From assembly GCA_900772675.1 (NCBI GenBank), contig CAAGRM010000166.1, positions 1-7,839 of the forward strand: a stretch of DNA of 7,839 nucleotides. Direction: 5' to 3'. The position numbers were made by a program, and so were the translations under genes. This stretch comes from Lachnospiraceae bacterium (GTDB taxonomy: Bacteria; Bacillota; Clostridia; Lachnospirales; Lachnospiraceae). The notes beneath the pieces are model-generated. The model was not told the DNA's origin and did no database searches. It saw only the letters and a program-made list of their open reading frames with translations. Shown here in pieces: positions 6,030 to 7,839 of this stretch; within the stretch, counting starts at the first letter, position 1; every line of letters begins with the position of its first letter.

Positions 6030-7427
6030 ATGAAAAAGATTTTAAAGTTATCGGATACTGCCTTCCAGATGGAAGGGAAAATGCCTTTGTCACAGGCGAT
6101 TCCACTCGGACTCCAGCATGTGCTGGCCATGTTCGTCGGAAACCTGACACCGCTTCTTATTATTACAGGCACATGCGGACTGGCGGGAGGAGAGTTTGCC
6201 GATTTACAGCTTTCCCTGCTGCAGAATGCAATGCTGATTGCCGGCATTGTTACACTTGTACAGCTTTTTACCATTGGACCGGTAGGAGGCCGCGTTCCGA
6301 TCATCATGGGCACATCTTCCGGATTTATCGGTGTGTTTAACAGTGTTGCAACATCGATGGGAGGAGGCGTCCTTGCCTATGGAGCAATCATGGGAGCCTC
6401 GATAATCGGCGGATTGTTTGAGACGGTTTTAGGATTTTTCTTAAAGCCGCTGCGCCGGTTTTTCCCTGCAGTTGTAACCGGTACGGTGGTTATGTCGATC
6501 GGACTTAGCCTGATTTCCGTTGGAATCAATTCATTTGGTGGCGGAAATAATGCAGCGGATTTCGGCTCGATGGAAAATCTGTTACTGGCGTTGTTTGTAC
6601 TTGCTGTTATTTTATTCTTTAAACATTTTACAAAGGGATTTTTCAGTTCCTCATCCATTTTACTCGGCATTGTTTTCGGATACATAGCTGCATTTCTCAT
6701 GGGAATTGTTTTACCTACAACAGGGGTTAATGCCGATGGTGTGGAATATACGAAAGCGTGGGTTCTAAACTGGGACAAGGTTTTAGATGCTTCCTGGTTT
6801 GAAATTCCAAAATTTATGCCGGTGAAACCTGTTTTTGATCTGAGAGCCATACTTCCGGTTCTTATTATGTTTATTGTCACTGCGGTTGAGACGGTAGGGG
6901 ATATTTCCGGCGTAATGGAAGGCGGACTCGGAAGAGAGGCAACGGATAAGGAGCTTTCCGGTGGAGTTATGTGTGATGGACTTGGATCTTCGTTCGCTGC
7001 ATTATTCGGTGTACTGCCAAATACTTCATTCAGCCAGAATGTCGGTCTTGTTACGATGACGAAGGTCGTCAATCTGTTCGCATTGTCAACGGGAGCAATC
7101 TTTTTGATTCTGTGCGGACTATGTCCGAAGCTTGCAGCATTGATCTCCATTATGCCGCAATCGGTTCTTGGCGGAGCCGCGGTCATGATGTTTTCATCGA
7201 TTGTTATCAGTGGTATTCAGCTGATTACCAAAAATCCGTTAAATGCCAGAAATCTGTCGATCGTTTCTGTGGCACTCGGTGTTGGATACGGAATGGGATC
7301 AAATCCTGGTATTCTTGCCAATGCACCGCAGCTTGTGCAGCTTGTATTCGGCGGATCCGGAATTGTGCCGGCGGCACTTGTTGCGATCCTTTTGAATATC
7401 ATTCTTCCAAAAGAAAAAGAAGCGTAA
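6030..7427 (+). CDS. NCS2-family nucleobase permease (xanthine/uracil/urate type)
   Basis: A 465-residue polytopic membrane protein of the NCS2 (nucleobase-ascorbate) family, which imports xanthine, uric acid, uracil or other nucleobases, usually with protons. Visible signatures are GLQHVLAMFVGNLTPLLI with Q29-H30 in the first helix (matching the key histidine of XanQ), VETVGDISG with E287 in the eighth-helix region, and SFSQNVGLVTMTKV with Q336-N337, which fits the family signature Q-N-x-G-x4-T-[RKG]. Glycine-rich hydrophobic segments run through the whole protein, consistent with the 14-helix fold. Length is typical. As last gene of the operon, 11 bases after the molybdenum hydroxylase, it probably supplies that enzyme's substrate; this makes xanthine, hypoxanthine or urate more likely than uracil. 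No symbol is given because xanthine and urate carriers cannot be separated by eye. Confidence 0.93.
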   Translation: MKKILKLSDTAFQMEGKMPLSQAIPLGLQHVLAMFVGNLTPLLIITGTCGLAGGEFADLQLSLLQNAMLIAGIVTLVQLFTIGPVGGRVPIIMGTSSGFIGVFNSVATSMGGGVLAYGAIMGASIIGGLFETVLGFFLKPLRRFFPAVVTGTVVMSIGLSLISVGINSFGGGNNAADFGSMENLLLALFVLAVILFFKHFTKGFFSSSSILLGIVFGYIAAFLMGIVLPTTGVNADGVEYTKAWVLNWDKVLDASWFEIPKFMPVKPVFDLRAILPVLIMFIVTAVETVGDISGVMEGGLGREATDKELSGGVMCDGLGSSFAALFGVLPNTSFSQNVGLVTMTKVVNLFALSTGAIFLILCGLCPKLAALISIMPQSVLGGAAVMMFSSIVISGIQLITKNPLNARNLSIVSVALGVGYGMGSNPGILANAPQLVQLVFGGSGIVPAALVAILLNIILPKEKEA

Positions 7428-7433
7428 AAAGGA

Positions 7434-7471
7434 AACCCTCCCATATATTAATATATGAGAGGGTTGATTTT
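7434..7471. terminator. hairpin terminator between convergent genes, probably bidirectional
   Basis: AACCCTC (7434-7440) pairs with GAGGGTT (7459-7465). After one C/A mismatch the stem continues as a perfect 16-base palindrome CATATATTAATATATG (7442-7457). On the plus strand it is followed by GATTTTATATT, serving the hydroxylase/permease operon. On the minus strand it is followed by TCCTTTTT, so it could also stop transcription of the PilZ gene. It starts 7 bases after the permease stop and ends 4 bases before the PilZ stop codon. Confidence 0.85.
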
Positions 7472-7474
7472 ATA

Positions 7475-7819
7475 TTAGTGGAATGCTTTCTTGCCCTGTT
7501 TCTGACAATTCTCAACATATACTTTGATATCGTAATTATCTTCCGGTAGCTGGCATCCAACCAGATAGGTGCCATTATTGCTGGAACAGCGGATGATGCG
7601 TCCGTCCAGTGTGGAATGTTGCGGAAGTGCAAAATTCTCAATCTGGATCGTAATATCCTTTCCTTTGTTATCCATGAAGGAAGAATCATAGGTGATCAAA
7701 GCAAAACCGTTTGCACTGATATTATCCAGGCGTCCGGAATATTTCTGTCCGGAATCTTTTAATGTAATGGTACATGGATTACTCATATCAAGGCGCGGAT
7801 ATTTTCGACGGTTGCTCAT
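7475..7819 (-). CDS. PilZ-domain protein, putative c-di-GMP receptor (start uncertain, may run off the window)
   Basis: At least 114 residues, convergent to the permease operon. The two PilZ c-di-GMP-binding motifs are present: RKYPR at residues 5-9 (RxxxR) and NISANG at about 33-38 ([D/N]xSxxG), followed by a beta-rich stretch ending in GTYLVGCQL. The intact motifs suggest real cyclic di-GMP binding, but the output is unknown: single-domain PilZ proteins can act on motility, adhesion or secretion. ATG at 7819 gives a normal N-terminus for a stand-alone PilZ protein (MSNRRKYPRLD), yet no Shine-Dalgarno sequence is visible before it. The frame stays open to the right edge, so the true start may be beyond it and this could be the C-terminal domain of a longer protein. 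Nothing in the sequence links it to purine or metal metabolism. Confidence 0.85.
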   Translation of the reverse strand: MSNRRKYPRLDMSNPCTITLKDSGQKYSGRLDNISANGFALITYDSSFMDNKGKDITIQIENFALPQHSTLDGRIIRCSSNNGTYLVGCQLPEDNYDIKVYVENCQKQGKKAFH

Positions 7820-7839
7820 GTCGGACGGTTCGTACGACA

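Noticed and set aside
6377..7186. 269-codon open frame on the minus strand
   Set aside because: Antisense to the NCS2 permease, with low-complexity Pro/Ser/Thr/Asn composition typical of a shadow frame.
7112..7549. 145-codon plus-strand frame crossing the terminator
   Set aside because: It overlaps the end of the permease in another frame, reads through the hairpin and antisense into the PilZ gene, and shows no domain.
1..7839. CRISPR array, insertion sequence, tRNA or rRNA, phage genes
   Set aside because: No repeat-spacer pattern, transposase motif, terminal inverted repeats or structural-RNA signature was seen; nearly all the sequence is accounted for by the named genes.

Overview
The window reads as low-to-mid GC Firmicute DNA, most like an anaerobic Clostridia/Lachnospiraceae-type genome. 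The evidence is strong AGGAGG-type ribosome binding sites, short or overlapping gene junctions, a lipoprotein binding protein of the Gram-positive kind, and the local flavour of the proteins. The taxon is inferred from style, not from a marker gene.

Layout: on the left, three minus-strand genes form one ABC importer operon of the BtuFCD/FecBCD class. Read in transcription order they are a substrate-binding lipoprotein (2330 to 1230), a FecCD-type permease (about 1252 to 278) and an ATPase cut by the window edge (281 to 1). A 124-base divergent control region (2331-2454) separates them from a plus-strand operon. That operon encodes a three-subunit molybdenum hydroxylase of the xanthine dehydrogenase family: FAD subunit (2455-3246), [2Fe-2S] subunit (3246-3728) and molybdopterin subunit (3718-6018). 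It ends with an NCS2 nucleobase (xanthine/uracil-type) permease (6030-7427). A strong hairpin (7434-7471) lies between this operon and a convergent minus-strand PilZ-domain gene (7475-7819) at the right edge.

How it fits together: the NCS2 permease would bring in a purine (xanthine, hypoxanthine or urate-like) and the XDH-type enzyme would hydroxylate it, passing electrons from the Mo centre through two 2Fe-2S clusters to FAD. The divergent ABC importer belongs to a class that carries iron chelates, cobalamin, heme and, in the MolABC branch, molybdate/tungstate. Its position head-to-head with a molybdoenzyme suggests it feeds the metal for the cofactor.

The most interesting observation is a 24-bp imperfect palindrome (2342-2365) over the predicted transcription start of the transporter. 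Its geometry and outer bases (CGTTGT...ACAACG) recall the E. coli ModE molybdate operator (CGTTAT...ATAACG, from memory). Together the parts suggest a compact molybdate-supply plus purine-hydroxylase module under molybdate control. This is inference and has not been tested by any search.
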